Positions 39,678-48,687 of a DNA stretch of 49,690 nucleotides are shown here, piece after piece. The notes below the pieces were generated by a model. The model was given only the letters and a program-made list of their open reading frames with translations, did no database searches and was not told the origin of the DNA. A program made the position numbers and the translations under genes. The stretch is from Lachnospiraceae bacterium (GTDB lineage Bacteria > Bacillota > Clostridia > Lachnospirales > Lachnospiraceae): positions 1 through 49,690 of the forward strand of contig JAFZGJ010000059.1 in the NCBI GenBank assembly GCA_017555455.1, given 5' to 3'. The number at the start of each line of letters is the position of its first letter. Position 1 is the first letter of the stretch.

Positions 39678-42600
39678 TTATTTGTCTTTGATTTCTGCGT
39701 GTAATTCCTGAATTGGTTTTACTTCGCTTTCCGGATGATTCTTCATGTACAGAAGTCCATCAGCAGTAGCCTTTGCAGCAGCCATAGTTGTCATATAAGG
39801 AACTTTGGCTTTGATAGCAGTTTTACGCAAATAGCTGTCATCATTGAGAGCATCTTTTCCTAAAGGTGTATTAACAATTAAATTAATTTCACCGTTGTTA
39901 ATATGATCTAAGATGCAAGGACGGCCTTCGGAAAGTTTTTTCACTTTCTTAGCAGGAACACCGGAGTTGTTGATCAAATCACAAGTTCTTCCGGTAGCAA
40001 CGATTTCAAATCCGGCTTCATGGAATTCTTTTGCAATTTCCGCAACCTCAGCTTTATCTCTATCGTTTACAGAGAAGAGAACGGTACCGTTAAGCGGAAG
40101 CTTAGATTGGGTTGCTTCCTGTGCTTTATAGAAAGCCTCACCGAAGGATGCAGATAAACCTAATACTTCACCGGTTGATCTCATTTCAGGTCCAAGGATA
40201 GGGTCTACTTCCTGGAACATGTTGAATGGGAATACCGCTTCTTTTACACCGTAGTAAGGAATATCCTGTTCTTTTAAGTTAGTAATCGGTGATGGTCTTC
40301 CGGTAAGTTCAGAAGTAATAATATCAGTTGCAAGAGGTACCATACGGATGTTACATACTTTGGAAACCAAAGGTACGGTACGGGATGCACGAGGGTTAGC
40401 TTCTAATACATATACTTTACCGTCTTCAATAGCATACTGCATATTCATGAGACCTTTTACGCCCATTTCTTCTGCAATTTTCTTTGTATATTCTTTGATT
40501 GTAGCTACATTTTCTTCAGAAATGTGAACACTTGGAAGGATACAAGCGGAGTCACCGGAGTGAACACCTGCAAGCTCAATATGCTCCATAACGGCAGGAA
40601 CATATGCGTAAGTTCCGTCGCTGATGGCATCAGCTTCACATTCCATAGCATGATTTAAGAATCTGTCGATGAGGATTGGTCTGTCAGGTGTAACGCCTAC
40701 AGCTGCTAACATATAGCTTGTTAAGCTTTCATCATCATATACAACTTCCATACCACGTCCACCTAATACGTAAGAAGGACGAACCATTACAGGATAGCCA
40801 ATTTTCTTAGCAATTTCTAAAGCTTCTTCTACGTTAACAGCCATTCCTGATTCCGGCATTGGAATTTCAAGTTTTTCCATCATTTCCCTAAAGAGGTCAC
40901 GGTCTTCTGCAAGATCGATTACAGATGGAGAAGTTCCAAGGATCTTAACTCCGTTTTCTTCCAATTTAGCTGCTAAGTTAAGAGGTGTCTGACCACCAAA
41001 CTGTGCAATTACTCCTACCGGTTTTTCTTTGTGGTAGATGCTTAATACATCTTCTAAGGTAAGTGGTTCGAAGTATAATTTATCAGAGGTATCGTAGTCT
41101 GTAGATACGGTTTCAGGGTTACAGTTAACGATAATTGTTTCGAATCCTAATTTCTTTAATGCTAAGGATGCGTGTACGCAACAGTAGTCAAATTCGATAC
41201 CCTGACCGATTCTGTTTGGACCACCACCTAAAATCATTACTTTAGGTTTATCTGTCTTAATTGGGTTTTTGTCTTCTCCGTTGTATGTGGAGTAGTAGTA
41301 AGCACTGTTTTCAGTACCACTTACGTGAACACCTTCCCAGTTTTCTTCCATACCGATTTCCATACGTTTGCTGCGGATGTCATCTTCGGAAACTTCTAAA
41401 ATCTGGCTTAAGTATTTGTCAGAGAAACCATTTTTCTTAGCGGAAATTAAAGCTTCATCAGAAGGAAGAGAGCCTTTGGACTGTATTAATGCTTCTTCTT
41501 CTTCCACTAATTCTTTCATCTGTTCAATAAAGTAATGTTTTACTTTTGTAATATCATGTAATTCTTCTACAGTAGCCCCTTTTCTTAAAGCTTCATACAT
41601 AATGAAGTGGCGTTCGCTGGAAGCGCTTCCTAACATTTTGCACAACTGTTCTTTGGTGAGGGAATCAAAATTCTTTGCATGTCCCAGACCACTACGACCG
41701 ATTTCCAAACTTCTGATGGCTTTCTGGAAAGCTTCTTTATAAGTTTTACCGATACTCATTACTTCGCCAACAGCACGCATCTGAGTACCTAATTTGTCTT
41801 CTACGCCTTTGAATTTTTCGAATGCCCAACGTGCAAATTTGATTACAATGTAATCTCCATCCGGAACGTATTTGTCAAGAGTACCGTATTTACCACATGG
41901 AATATCTTTTAAAGTAAGTCCTGCTGCTAACATAGCGGAAACCAAAGCAATTGGGAAACCGGTTGCTTTAGAAGCCAATGCAGAGGAGCGGGAAGTACGA
42001 GGGTTGATTTCAATAACGATAATTCTGTCAGATACCGGATCATGCGCAAATTGTACGTTGGTTCCACCGATAACCTGTACGGATTCTACGATTTTGAAAG
42101 CCTGTTCTTTTAAACGTCTCTGGCAGTCTTCGGAAATAGTAAGCATCGGGGCGGAACAGAAGGAGTCTCCTGTGTGAACTCCAAGGGGGTCGATGTTTTC
42201 AATGAAACAAACAGTAATCATGTTGTTTTCAGAGTCACGTACAACTTCTACTTCTAATTCTTCCCAGCCTAAAATAGATTCTTCTACCAATACCTGTCCT
42301 ACAAGGGAAGCCTGAAGACCTCTGGCAATAACGGTTTTTAATTCTTCTTTGTTATATACCAGACCGCCGCCTTCACCACCCATGGTGTAAGCAGGACGAA
42401 GAACTACCGGATAGCCCAATTTTTCAGCAATGGAAAGACCTTCTTCTACGGAATAAGCAACTTCGGAACGGGCCATTTCAATTCCTAATTTATCCATAGC
42501 AGCTTTAAATTCGATACGGTCTTCGCCGCGTTCGATAGCGTCTACCTGAACGCCGATAACTTTTACATTATATTTATCCAATACACCTGCTTTGTGTAAT

Positions 42601-42902
42601 TCTGCACAAAGGTTTAAACCTGACTGTCCACCAAGATTTGGAAGCAGGGCATCCGGTCTTTCCTTGGCAATAATCTGTTCAAGTCGGTTTACATTTAATG
42701 GTTCGATATAAGTCTTATCTGCAGTTTCCGGGTCTGTCATAATGGTAGCTGGATTTGAGTTTACTAATACGATTTCGTATCCTAATTTACGCAAAGCTTT
42801 GCAAGCCTGAGTACCGGAATAGTCGAATTCGCAAGCCTGTCCAATGATAATAGGACCGGAACCGATAATTAATATCTTGTTGATGTCGTTTCTTTTTGGC
42901 AT
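39678..42902 (-). CDS. carB: Carbamoyl-phosphate synthase large subunit
   Basis: A 1074-residue enzyme of pyrimidine and arginine synthesis. The N-terminal ATP-grasp half begins IGSGPIIIGQACEFDYSGTQACKAL; the second half begins ILGGGPNRIGQGIEFDYCC. The C-terminal MGS-like allosteric domain ends with NNGEINLIVNTPLG. Both halves are full length. It makes carbamoyl phosphate from bicarbonate, ammonia from the CarA glutaminase and two ATP. No carA or pyr genes are in the window, so carB is separated from its partner here. The start is the ATG after AAGGAGG at 42902; longer frames begin inside the leader. Confidence 0.97.
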   Translation of the reverse strand: MPKRNDINKILIIGSGPIIIGQACEFDYSGTQACKALRKLGYEIVLVNSNPATIMTDPETADKTYIEPLNVNRLEQIIAKERPDALLPNLGGQSGLNLCAELHKAGVLDKYNVKVIGVQVDAIERGEDRIEFKAAMDKLGIEMARSEVAYSVEEGLSIAEKLGYPVVLRPAYTMGGEGGGLVYNKEELKTVIARGLQASLVGQVLVEESILGWEELEVEVVRDSENNMITVCFIENIDPLGVHTGDSFCSAPMLTISEDCQRRLKEQAFKIVESVQVIGGTNVQFAHDPVSDRIIVIEINPRTSRSSALASKATGFPIALVSAMLAAGLTLKDIPCGKYGTLDKYVPDGDYIVIKFARWAFEKFKGVEDKLGTQMRAVGEVMSIGKTYKEAFQKAIRSLEIGRSGLGHAKNFDSLTKEQLCKMLGSASSERHFIMYEALRKGATVEELHDITKVKHYFIEQMKELVEEEEALIQSKGSLPSDEALISAKKNGFSDKYLSQILEVSEDDIRSKRMEIGMEENWEGVHVSGTENSAYYYSTYNGEDKNPIKTDKPKVMILGGGPNRIGQGIEFDYCCVHASLALKKLGFETIIVNCNPETVSTDYDTSDKLYFEPLTLEDVLSIYHKEKPVGVIAQFGGQTPLNLAAKLEENGVKILGTSPSVIDLAEDRDLFREMMEKLEIPMPESGMAVNVEEALEIAKKIGYPVMVRPSYVLGGRGMEVVYDDESLTSYMLAAVGVTPDRPILIDRFLNHAMECEADAISDGTYAYVPAVMEHIELAGVHSGDSACILPSVHISEENVATIKEYTKKIAEEMGVKGLMNMQYAIEDGKVYVLEANPRASRTVPLVSKVCNIRMVPLATDIITSELTGRPSPITNLKEQDIPYYGVKEAVFPFNMFQEVDPILGPEMRSTGEVLGLSASFGEAFYKAQEATQSKLPLNGTVLFSVNDRDKAEVAEIAKEFHEAGFEIVATGRTCDLINNSGVPAKKVKKLSEGRPCILDHINNGEINLIVNTPLGKDALNDDSYLRKTAIKAKVPYMTTMAAAKATADGLLYMKNHPESEVKPIQELHAEIKDK

Positions 42903-42931
42903 ACTGACAACCTCCTTTTTTCTCAATATAT

Positions 42932-42959
42932 ATTATATAGAAATTACAAAAAATCACAA
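42932..42959 (-). promoter_or_regulatory. Promoter of carB
   Basis: On the minus strand, TTGTGA (42954-42959), a 16-base spacer and TATAAT (42932-42937), 30 bases before the start codon. The gap between promoter and start is too short for an attenuator-type leader. Confidence 0.6.
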
Positions 42960-43008
42960 GTGAAAAATAAAGATTTTGGCGAAAGTTTTAATGGGGATTT
43001 ATGACATG

Positions 43009-43038
43009 AAAAAAGAGGCTGTTTTTTATAACAGCCTC
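43009..43038 (-). terminator. Terminator of the alanine/sodium symporter gene
   Basis: A 9-bp perfect stem (43015-43023 with 43030-43038) followed, reading the minus strand, by six T. It separates the symporter from carB. Confidence 0.88.
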
Positions 43039-43044
43039 CCTAAA

Positions 43045-44430
43045 TTAATTTTTAACAAAATATTCTTTTATTAACTTAAATACCACCGGAGATAACAGGA
43101 ATAAACCAATTAAGTTAGGAATTGCCATTAAACCGTTGAAGGTATCGGCGATTCCCCAAAGAAGTCCCAAATCCATAGTTGCACCAACAATAGCTACTAA
43201 TGAATAGACAATCATGAAAGGTTTGTTTACTTTGGAACCGAATAAAAATTCCAAACAGCGGGTTCCGTATAATCCCCAGCCCAAAATGGTAGAGAAAGCA
43301 AAGCAAACTAAAGCAATGGCGGTAAATAAAGTAACCCAGTTGCCGTAAGTAACAACAAAGCCGCTGATGGTAAGTTCGGCACCGGCAGCCTGACCATAAG
43401 TGATTGATGTACCACTGATTAAAATAGTGACTGCAGTTAAAGTACATATAATAATGGTATCTGCAAAAACTTCAAAAATTCCATATAAGCCTTGTGCCAC
43501 AGGTTCTTTGGTGTCTGCTGTTGCATGGGCAATGGAACCGGTACCAAGTCCCGCTTCGTTGGAAAAGATACCACGGGAAACACCTTTGGTTAAACAGGTG
43601 AACATGGTTCCTACCACACCACCGGTTACTGCTGCGGGATGAAAAGCACCCTGAAAAATAGAAACAAATACGGCAGGAAGGTTTGTAATATTTAAGACGA
43701 TTACACCAACACCTAATACTACATATAATAATGCCATAAAAGGAACTAAGGCTTCAGCTACTTTACCGATACGTTTGATTCCACCCAGTAAAACCAAAGC
43801 TACCATGACGGAAATTAGAATACCGATGATAAGATTAACAGTACCGGTCTGACCGGCATCTATGATATTATAACTGATTAAAGCAGAATCAATAGCGGTA
43901 ACAATGGTATTTACCTGAGTGGCATTCCCGGTACCAAATACTGTCAGAACACCTAAAGCAGCGTAAAGACCGGCCATCCATGTCCAGTTTTTTCCCAAAC
44001 CGTTTTTTATGTAATACATGGGACCGCCTACCCAGTCACCGTTTTCGTTCTTTTCACGAAAATGAACAGCTAAAATAACTTCTGCAAATTTAGTACACAT
44101 ACCCAAGAATGCGGATATCCACATCCAAAAAACCGCTCCGGGCCCACCAATGGCAATAGCTCCGGCTACACCGGCAATGTTACCGGTACCTACGGTAGAA
44201 GCTAAAGCAGTACAAACTGCCTGAAAAGGAGTGATGGAACCTTCTGTAGCTTGTTTTTGAGTAAAAAGTCTTCCTATGGTCATTTGCAAGGAATATCCCA
44301 GTTTGCGGAATTGAATAAATCCGGTACGGATACTTAAATAAAGACCGACACCCATAATACAAATCATGGCAGGAATTCCCCACACAAAATTGTTTACTGC
44401 AGTGTTAATGGTTTCGATTGTATGTAACAT
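43045..44430 (-). CDS. Alanine or glycine:cation symporter (AGCS family)
   Basis: A 461-residue membrane carrier with about 11 transmembrane helices. The AGCS hallmarks are present: ALASTVGTGNIAGVAGAIAIGGPGAVFWMW, VGGPMYYIKNGLG, and the RGIFSNEAGLGTGSIAHATA block. It imports alanine or glycine with Na+. The family is often controlled by a glycine riboswitch in Firmicutes, but I see no such element in the leader, which is AT-rich and poorly structured. The start is followed closely upstream by a purine-rich AAGGG site. Confidence 0.92.
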   Translation of the reverse strand: MLHTIETINTAVNNFVWGIPAMICIMGVGLYLSIRTGFIQFRKLGYSLQMTIGRLFTQKQATEGSITPFQAVCTALASTVGTGNIAGVAGAIAIGGPGAVFWMWISAFLGMCTKFAEVILAVHFREKNENGDWVGGPMYYIKNGLGKNWTWMAGLYAALGVLTVFGTGNATQVNTIVTAIDSALISYNIIDAGQTGTVNLIIGILISVMVALVLLGGIKRIGKVAEALVPFMALLYVVLGVGVIVLNITNLPAVFVSIFQGAFHPAAVTGGVVGTMFTCLTKGVSRGIFSNEAGLGTGSIAHATADTKEPVAQGLYGIFEVFADTIIICTLTAVTILISGTSITYGQAAGAELTISGFVVTYGNWVTLFTAIALVCFAFSTILGWGLYGTRCLEFLFGSKVNKPFMIVYSLVAIVGATMDLGLLWGIADTFNGLMAIPNLIGLFLLSPVVFKLIKEYFVKN

Positions 44431-44551
44431 TTCATTACCCTTTCTTATGTATGTTCAATCTGTTTTAAAAACAAAAATTTCTACTATTTTATCATAGAAG
44501 ATGGGCAATGTCTAGGAAAGTTATTTTGCAGGAGTTATTTTGCAAGAATGG

Positions 44552-44580
44552 TTGGAAAATAGCGAAAAAAATAGTATACT
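44552..44580 (+). promoter_or_regulatory. Promoter of the nucleotidyltransferase-galE unit
   Basis: TTGGAA (44552-44557), a 17-base spacer and TATACT (44575-44580). It leaves an 87-base leader before the ATG at 44668. Confidence 0.6.
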
Positions 44581-44667
44581 AATTACATATAACATTTTGA
44601 AGGGTCTTTATAACAAAACGAGGTTGAAGACGGAAGGGAAAAGGATTTACAATTAGGAGGATAAGAA

Positions 44668-45585
44668 ATGAAGAAACCAACATTGGTAATATTAGCGGCA
44701 GGTATGGGAAGCAGATATGGCGGTTTAAAACAGATTGACCCCATTGATGATGAAGGACATAAAATTATAGATTTTTCTATTTATGACGCGTTAAGTGCCG
44801 GCTTTGGCAAAGTGGTATTCATTATTAAAAAAGAGAACGAAGCTGATTTCCGAAGTCTGGTAGGAGACCCTATCAGCAAACATATGGAAGTGGAATATGT
44901 TTTTCAGGATATTAAAGATGTTCCGGAAGGATTTGAGATGGATTCGGAACGTGTAAAACCTTGGGGAACCACTCACGCATTACAGTGCTGCAAAGGTGTA
45001 GTAAATGAGCCTTTTGCAGTTATCAATGCAGATGATTATTACGGAAAAAGTGCCTATGTTACTTTATATGAATATCTGACAAGTCATGAAGATGGAGCAG
45101 TGCCTCCTTATGCTATGGTAGGTTATGAGTTGAAAAATACTCTGACGGATAAAGGAAGCGTTGCCCGTGGAATTTGTGTCACCAATGAGCAAGGTTTTTT
45201 GGAAGATATTGTAGAACGTACCAAGATTATAAAAACGGAAACCGGAGCTGCCTTTACGGAGGATGACGGAGCAACTTATACAGAGGTTTCTGTGGATAGC
45301 CTGGTGTCTATGAATATGTGGGCATTCTATCCCAGTGTTTTTGAATTGTTTGAAGAAGCCTTGGATAGATTCTTTAAGGAAGATGTAGCTAAGAATCCGT
45401 TAAAAGCGGAATGTCTGATTCCTACGGAAGTGGATAAGCTGTTAAAGAAAAGGCTGGCGACTGTAGAAGTACTTTCTTCCAAAGATAAATGGTTTGGAGT
45501 GACTTATCAGGAAGATAAACCTTTTGTAAAAGCTTCCATTGCGGAATTGAAAGAGGAAGGTTTATATCCTAAAAAATTATGGTAA
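44668..45585 (+). CDS. Sugar-phosphate nucleotidyltransferase
   Basis: A 305-residue enzyme of the NTP-transferase fold. The N-terminal signature is LAAGMGSRYGGLKQIDP, with an inserted RYGGLKQ that differs from the GalU and RmlA loops. PFAVINADDYYGKSAY holds the metal-binding Asp pair, and later stretches (VGYELKNTL, VSMNMWAFYPSVFE) complete the core. It would join a sugar 1-phosphate to a nucleotide. Its position 29 bases before galE suggests it makes UDP-glucose or UDP-galactose (or the N-acetyl forms), standing in for GalU/GalT. AGGAGG precedes the ATG. The nucleotide and sugar are inferred. Confidence 0.82.
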   Translation: MKKPTLVILAAGMGSRYGGLKQIDPIDDEGHKIIDFSIYDALSAGFGKVVFIIKKENEADFRSLVGDPISKHMEVEYVFQDIKDVPEGFEMDSERVKPWGTTHALQCCKGVVNEPFAVINADDYYGKSAYVTLYEYLTSHEDGAVPPYAMVGYELKNTLTDKGSVARGICVTNEQGFLEDIVERTKIIKTETGAAFTEDDGATYTEVSVDSLVSMNMWAFYPSVFELFEEALDRFFKEDVAKNPLKAECLIPTEVDKLLKKRLATVEVLSSKDKWFGVTYQEDKPFVKASIAELKEEGLYPKKLW

Positions 45586-45614
45586 AAAGAATAGAATAAA
45601 CAGGAGGAATGGAT

Positions 45615-46631
45615 ATGGCAATTTTGGTTACAGGCGGAGCCGGTTATATCGGTAGTCACACAGTAGTGGAGTTACAGAATGCAGGTTATGATGTAGTGGT
45701 TATGGATAATTTGTGTAATTCCAGTGAAAAATCTTTAGAAAGAGTAGAGGCAATTACGGGAAAGAAAGTTCCTTTTTACAAAGCTGATATTTTAGATCGT
45801 GAAGCATTAGAAGAAATTTTTACAAAAGAAAGTATTGATTCCTGTATTCATTTTGCTGGGTTAAAAGCTGTTGGTGAATCTGTTGCAAAGCCTTGGGAAT
45901 ATTATGAAAATAATATTGCAGGAACTTTAACATTGGTGGATGTTATGAGAAAACATAATTGTAAAAATATTATCTTTTCTTCCTCTGCAACCGTATATGG
46001 CGATCCGGCATTTATTCCTATTACTGAAGAATGTCCAAAGGGAACCTGTACCAATCCATACGGTTGGACAAAATCAATGCTGGAACAAATTTTAAGTGAT
46101 ATTCAGAAAGCAGATCCGGAATGGAATGTGGTAATTCTTCGATACTTTAATCCAATAGGAGCTCATAAGAGCGGAACTATGGGAGAAAATCCAAATGGTA
46201 TTCCAAACAATTTAATGCCATATGTAACACAGGTTGCGGTTGGTAAATTAAAAGAGCTTGGAGTATTCGGTAACGATTATGATACTCATGACGGAACCGG
46301 AGTAAGAGATTACATCCATGTAGTAGATTTGGCAAAAGGTCATGTAAAGGCTTTAAAGAAAATTGAAGAAAAAGCAGGACTAAATATCTACAATCTGGGA
46401 ACAGGAACCGGTTACAGTGTTCTTGATATTGTGAAAAATTTTGAAGCAGCTAATAATATCAAGGTTCCCTATGTTATCAAAGACAGAAGACCGGGAGACA
46501 TTGCTACCTGTTATGCAGATGCTTCAAAAGCAAAAGAAGAATTAGGTTGGGAAGCAGAAAACGGAATTAAGGAAATGTGTGAAGATTCCTGGAGATGGCA
46601 GAGTAATAACCCGAACGGATACGAAGCATAA
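45615..46631 (+). CDS. galE: UDP-glucose 4-epimerase
   Basis: A 338-residue short-chain dehydrogenase, the same length as the E. coli enzyme. The Rossmann motif is [16 protein letters not shown]. The catalytic Ser/Tyr/Lys are in FSSSATVYG and [25 protein letters not shown] and [11 protein letters not shown] are further conserved GalE blocks. It interconverts UDP-glucose and UDP-galactose through an NAD-bound keto intermediate. An ATG at 45609 is one base after AGGAGG; the ATG at 45615 is the right distance and gives the usual N-terminus, so it was chosen. It completes a two-gene unit with the nucleotidyltransferase. Confidence 0.95.
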   Translation: MAILVTGGAGYIGSHTVVELQNAGYDVVVMDNLCNSSEKSLERVEAITGKKVPFYKADILDREALEEIFTKESIDSCIHFAGLKAVGESVAKPWEYYENNIAGTLTLVDVMRKHNCKNIIFSSSATVYGDPAFIPITEECPKGTCTNPYGWTKSMLEQILSDIQKADPEWNVVILRYFNPIGAHKSGTMGENPNGIPNNLMPYVTQVAVGKLKELGVFGNDYDTHDGTGVRDYIHVVDLAKGHVKALKKIEEKAGLNIYNLGTGTGYSVLDIVKNFEAANNIKVPYVIKDRRPGDIATCYADASKAKEELGWEAENGIKEMCEDSWRWQSNNPNGYEA

Positions 46632-46636
46632 TATAT

Positions 46637-46663
46637 AAAAAGACCGCAGTTGCGGTCTTTTTT
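46637..46663 (+). terminator. Bidirectional terminator after galE
   Basis: A 12-bp perfect stem (46637-46648 with 46651-46662) flanked by A and T runs. It overlaps the stop codon of the convergent small gene at 46662-46664. Confidence 0.9.
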
Positions 46664-46925
46664 AGTCTTCTTCGATAACATGAATTTCTAAGTAGTCAAA
46701 TTCAATTTCTTCCACGAAAGCATCCGGGGTAAAGCGGGCACGGGCGTGGCGCTTGAAATCCCGGACTGTAGAATCCAGCCAAATGGGTTTGGAAAGGTTG
46801 AATTCATAACAACATTGATCCAAAGCATTGAAAATTTTATGGGTACGGGTTTCTGCGGAATAATCTTCAATGGTAGTGTCCTGTAATAAATGATTGTCTT
46901 TCCATAATTTAAACCAGATTCTCAT
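46662..46925 (-). CDS. Small conserved-looking protein of unknown function
   Basis: An 87-residue protein that I do not recognise. The start at the ATG complementary to 46923-46925 has AAGGAAGG upstream. It opens MRIWFKLWKDNHLLQDTTIED, has a central NALDQCCYEFNLSKPIWLDS with two adjacent Cys, and an acidic C-terminus (EEIEFDYLEIHVIEED). It reads as a compact soluble protein, mixed alpha/beta, with no membrane segment. Codon use matches its neighbours and the strong ribosome site argues that it is real. It overlaps the galE terminator and has no partner genes on its strand. Confidence 0.7.
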   Translation of the reverse strand: MRIWFKLWKDNHLLQDTTIEDYSAETRTHKIFNALDQCCYEFNLSKPIWLDSTVRDFKRHARARFTPDAFVEEIEFDYLEIHVIEED

Positions 46926-47100
46926 AAGCGTTTCCTTCCTTAACATATATAACATGAAGTATAACAAAAAAAGAAAAAATCATAAAGGTTAAAGTTTTAT
47001 AAAATAATGGAATATACAACAAAAATAGAGGAAAGTGTGGTAAAATAATAAAAGGAAAACAACTAAGTGGGGAAAGCATTGGAATAAGAATGGAGAGGGA

Positions 47101-47730
47101 ATGGAAAGTATAACAAAAGCAAATACACCGATAGAAAGCTGGACTGAGGTTATTTTAATCTATAATTCTGCATTAAAGGAAATTGGAACGAAGCTGGAGA
47201 TTCTGAATGATGAGTTTCAGCACGTACACAGATATAATCCCATTGAACATATTAAGTCCAGAATTAAAAGTTCGGAAAGTATTGTAAAAAAATTAAAGAG
47301 GAACGGGTATGAATCTACCATTGAGAATATGGTGGAATATGTAAATGATATTGCGGGTATTCGTGTTATTTGTTCCTTTTCTTCCGATATTTATCGGATT
47401 GCTGAAATGATTAGTAACCAAAATGATATTAAAGTATTGGCAATTAAGGATTATATTAAAAATCCTAAGCCCAGCGGGTATAAGAGTTATCATATGCTGA
47501 TTACGGTTCCTATTTATCTTTCGGACAGAATCGTTCATGCGAAGGTAGAGATACAGATACGTACTGTTGCCATGGATTTCTGGGCAAGCTTGGAACATAA
47601 GATTAATTATAAGTTTGAAGGTAACGTACCGCAGTATATTAAGGATGAATTAGTAGAGTGCGCCAATTTGATTTCGGATGCGGATGCCAGAATGTTGCAT
47701 TTAAATGAACAGATTAGAGATATGAATTAA
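47101..47730 (+). CDS. Small alarmone synthetase (RelQ/YjbM-like)
   Basis: A 209-residue single-domain (p)ppGpp synthetase. The N-terminal NPIEHIKSRIKSSESIVKKL, DIAGIRVICSF, KPSGYKSYHMLI and VEIQIRTVAMDFWASLEHKI match the RelA_SpoT synthetase fold and the length of RelQ/YjbM. It transfers pyrophosphate from ATP to GDP or GTP. There is no hydrolase or TGS/ACT domain, so it acts as a stand-alone, probably tetrameric, enzyme induced by stress. The GGAGAGGG ribosome site abuts the ATG. The gene is single, closed by a strong terminator. Confidence 0.93.
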   Translation: MESITKANTPIESWTEVILIYNSALKEIGTKLEILNDEFQHVHRYNPIEHIKSRIKSSESIVKKLKRNGYESTIENMVEYVNDIAGIRVICSFSSDIYRIAEMISNQNDIKVLAIKDYIKNPKPSGYKSYHMLITVPIYLSDRIVHAKVEIQIRTVAMDFWASLEHKINYKFEGNVPQYIKDELVECANLISDADARMLHLNEQIRDMN

Positions 47731-47760
47731 AGGTTCAGCCTATAGGCTGAACCTTTTTTT
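47729..47760 (+). terminator. Terminator of the alarmone synthetase gene
   Basis: A 12-bp perfect stem (47729-47740 with 47745-47756), a TATA loop and a long T-tail to 47760. The first stem bases are the stop codon. Confidence 0.95.
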
Positions 47761-47864
47761 CTCTATAAATGAGGAGTGCCCAGGCACCACAATGGATACC
47801 CGGGCTATTATGAAAAAATTCATCTATAGTGTCTTCTTTATGTTAATTTTATTCTAACAGATAA

Positions 47865-47893
47865 ATATGAATAAAATATGAACAACATATGAA
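47865..47893 (-). promoter_or_regulatory. Three 11-bp-phased TTCATA repeats (PhoP/OmpR-type box-like)
   Basis: Read on the minus strand, TTCATAT occurs three times with exactly four bases between (plus strand ATATGAA at 47865, 47876 and 47887). The 7-4-7 pattern matches the way OmpR/PhoB-family regulators bind, and TTCATA fits the B. subtilis PhoP box consensus. They lie about 75 bases upstream of the promoter at 47969. The rest of the 47761-48028 gap is AT-rich with no gene. Confidence 0.4.
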
Positions 47894-47968
47894 AACTGAG
47901 TGAATAATGACAAAAAAAGAAAAAACGCACATAGAAAAATGTGCAAACTGCACAAAAAATAAAGAAAA

Positions 47969-47997
47969 TTGTAAAAAAATAAGAAATGTGATAGAAT
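47969..47997 (+). promoter_or_regulatory. Promoter of the coiled-coil membrane protein gene
   Basis: TTGTAA (47969-47974), a 17-base spacer and TAGAAT (47992-47997), 31 bases before the ATG at 48029. Confidence 0.55.
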
Positions 47998-48028
47998 ACA
48001 GTAAATAACTTTGTTTGGAGGTTTTATT

Positions 48029-48676
48029 ATGGATAATTTTATTGATAGATTAGCACAGAAATTTATAGCCGGAGAAGTAATTAAGGCGAATTCCGTAGCA
48101 GAGGAAAAGGAATTAAAAAGGCTTAGGGAACAGGTTACTGAATATGAAAAATGTCTTCAGGAAATGCGTAAGATTCAGATGACCAATACTCAGACAGCAC
48201 AAAATCTTCATGATTTAATGGTAGAAAGTACTGAAAACTTCCGTAAAATGGCAAAAGAAAGTACGGCTAAAATTTCTGATATACAGTTAGATACCGAGGC
48301 GCAGAAGGCAGAAGCTAAGAAAGCAGTAGAAACAGCTGTTTTGACGATGGAGCAGATGGAAGAAAAGGTTGTGAAAATGCAGGAAACAGTGGGCCAGTTG
48401 ACAGATGCATTGGAAAAAAACCAGCAGGAAGTGTCCCAATGGTTTAAACAGGCGGATGATTTTTTGCATAAAGAAAATGTAAAGGTTTATCGTAATGTAC
48501 AGGCTGTAGTTGTAGAAGAAGTAGGAAATAAAGCGGATGATATTATGAAGGCCCAGGAAGAAGTGGCGAAGAAAACTACCAAACCTGTGCTTGTGTTTGC
48601 GGTATTAGGGTTTATAACAGCTGTAGCAAGTGTTGCACTGCAGATTTTTGAGGCTATGGGAATACCGTTATTTTAG
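48029..48676 (+). CDS. Unknown coiled-coil protein with C-terminal membrane anchor
   Basis: A 215-residue protein that I do not recognise. Residues about 25-185 are almost all helix with heptad-like leucine, valine and isoleucine spacing and many Lys/Glu/Gln, so a long coiled coil is likely. A single transmembrane helix (LVFAVLGFITAVASVALQIF) ends the protein, so the bulk would face the cytoplasm in a tail-anchored layout. Only short charged loops break the helix. It resembles signalling-domain-like or mobilisation-protein coiled coils only in composition. The GGAGG site is 7-8 bases before the ATG. The next gene follows after 11 bases, so it shares a transcript with the flavin reductase. Confidence 0.7.
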   Translation: MDNFIDRLAQKFIAGEVIKANSVAEEKELKRLREQVTEYEKCLQEMRKIQMTNTQTAQNLHDLMVESTENFRKMAKESTAKISDIQLDTEAQKAEAKKAVETAVLTMEQMEEKVVKMQETVGQLTDALEKNQQEVSQWFKQADDFLHKENVKVYRNVQAVVVEEVGNKADDIMKAQEEVAKKTTKPVLVFAVLGFITAVASVALQIFEAMGIPLF

Positions 48677-48687
48677 AGGAGAGAAAT

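Noticed and set aside
44431-44570. A possible glycine riboswitch before the AGCS symporter
   Set aside because: I looked for paired stems and conserved purine-rich cores on the minus strand and found only AT-rich unstructured sequence.
47793-47858. A 21-codon hydrophobic ORF (ending SVFFMLILF)
   Set aside because: No ribosome site and no sign of a mature protein; probably chance in AT-rich sequence.
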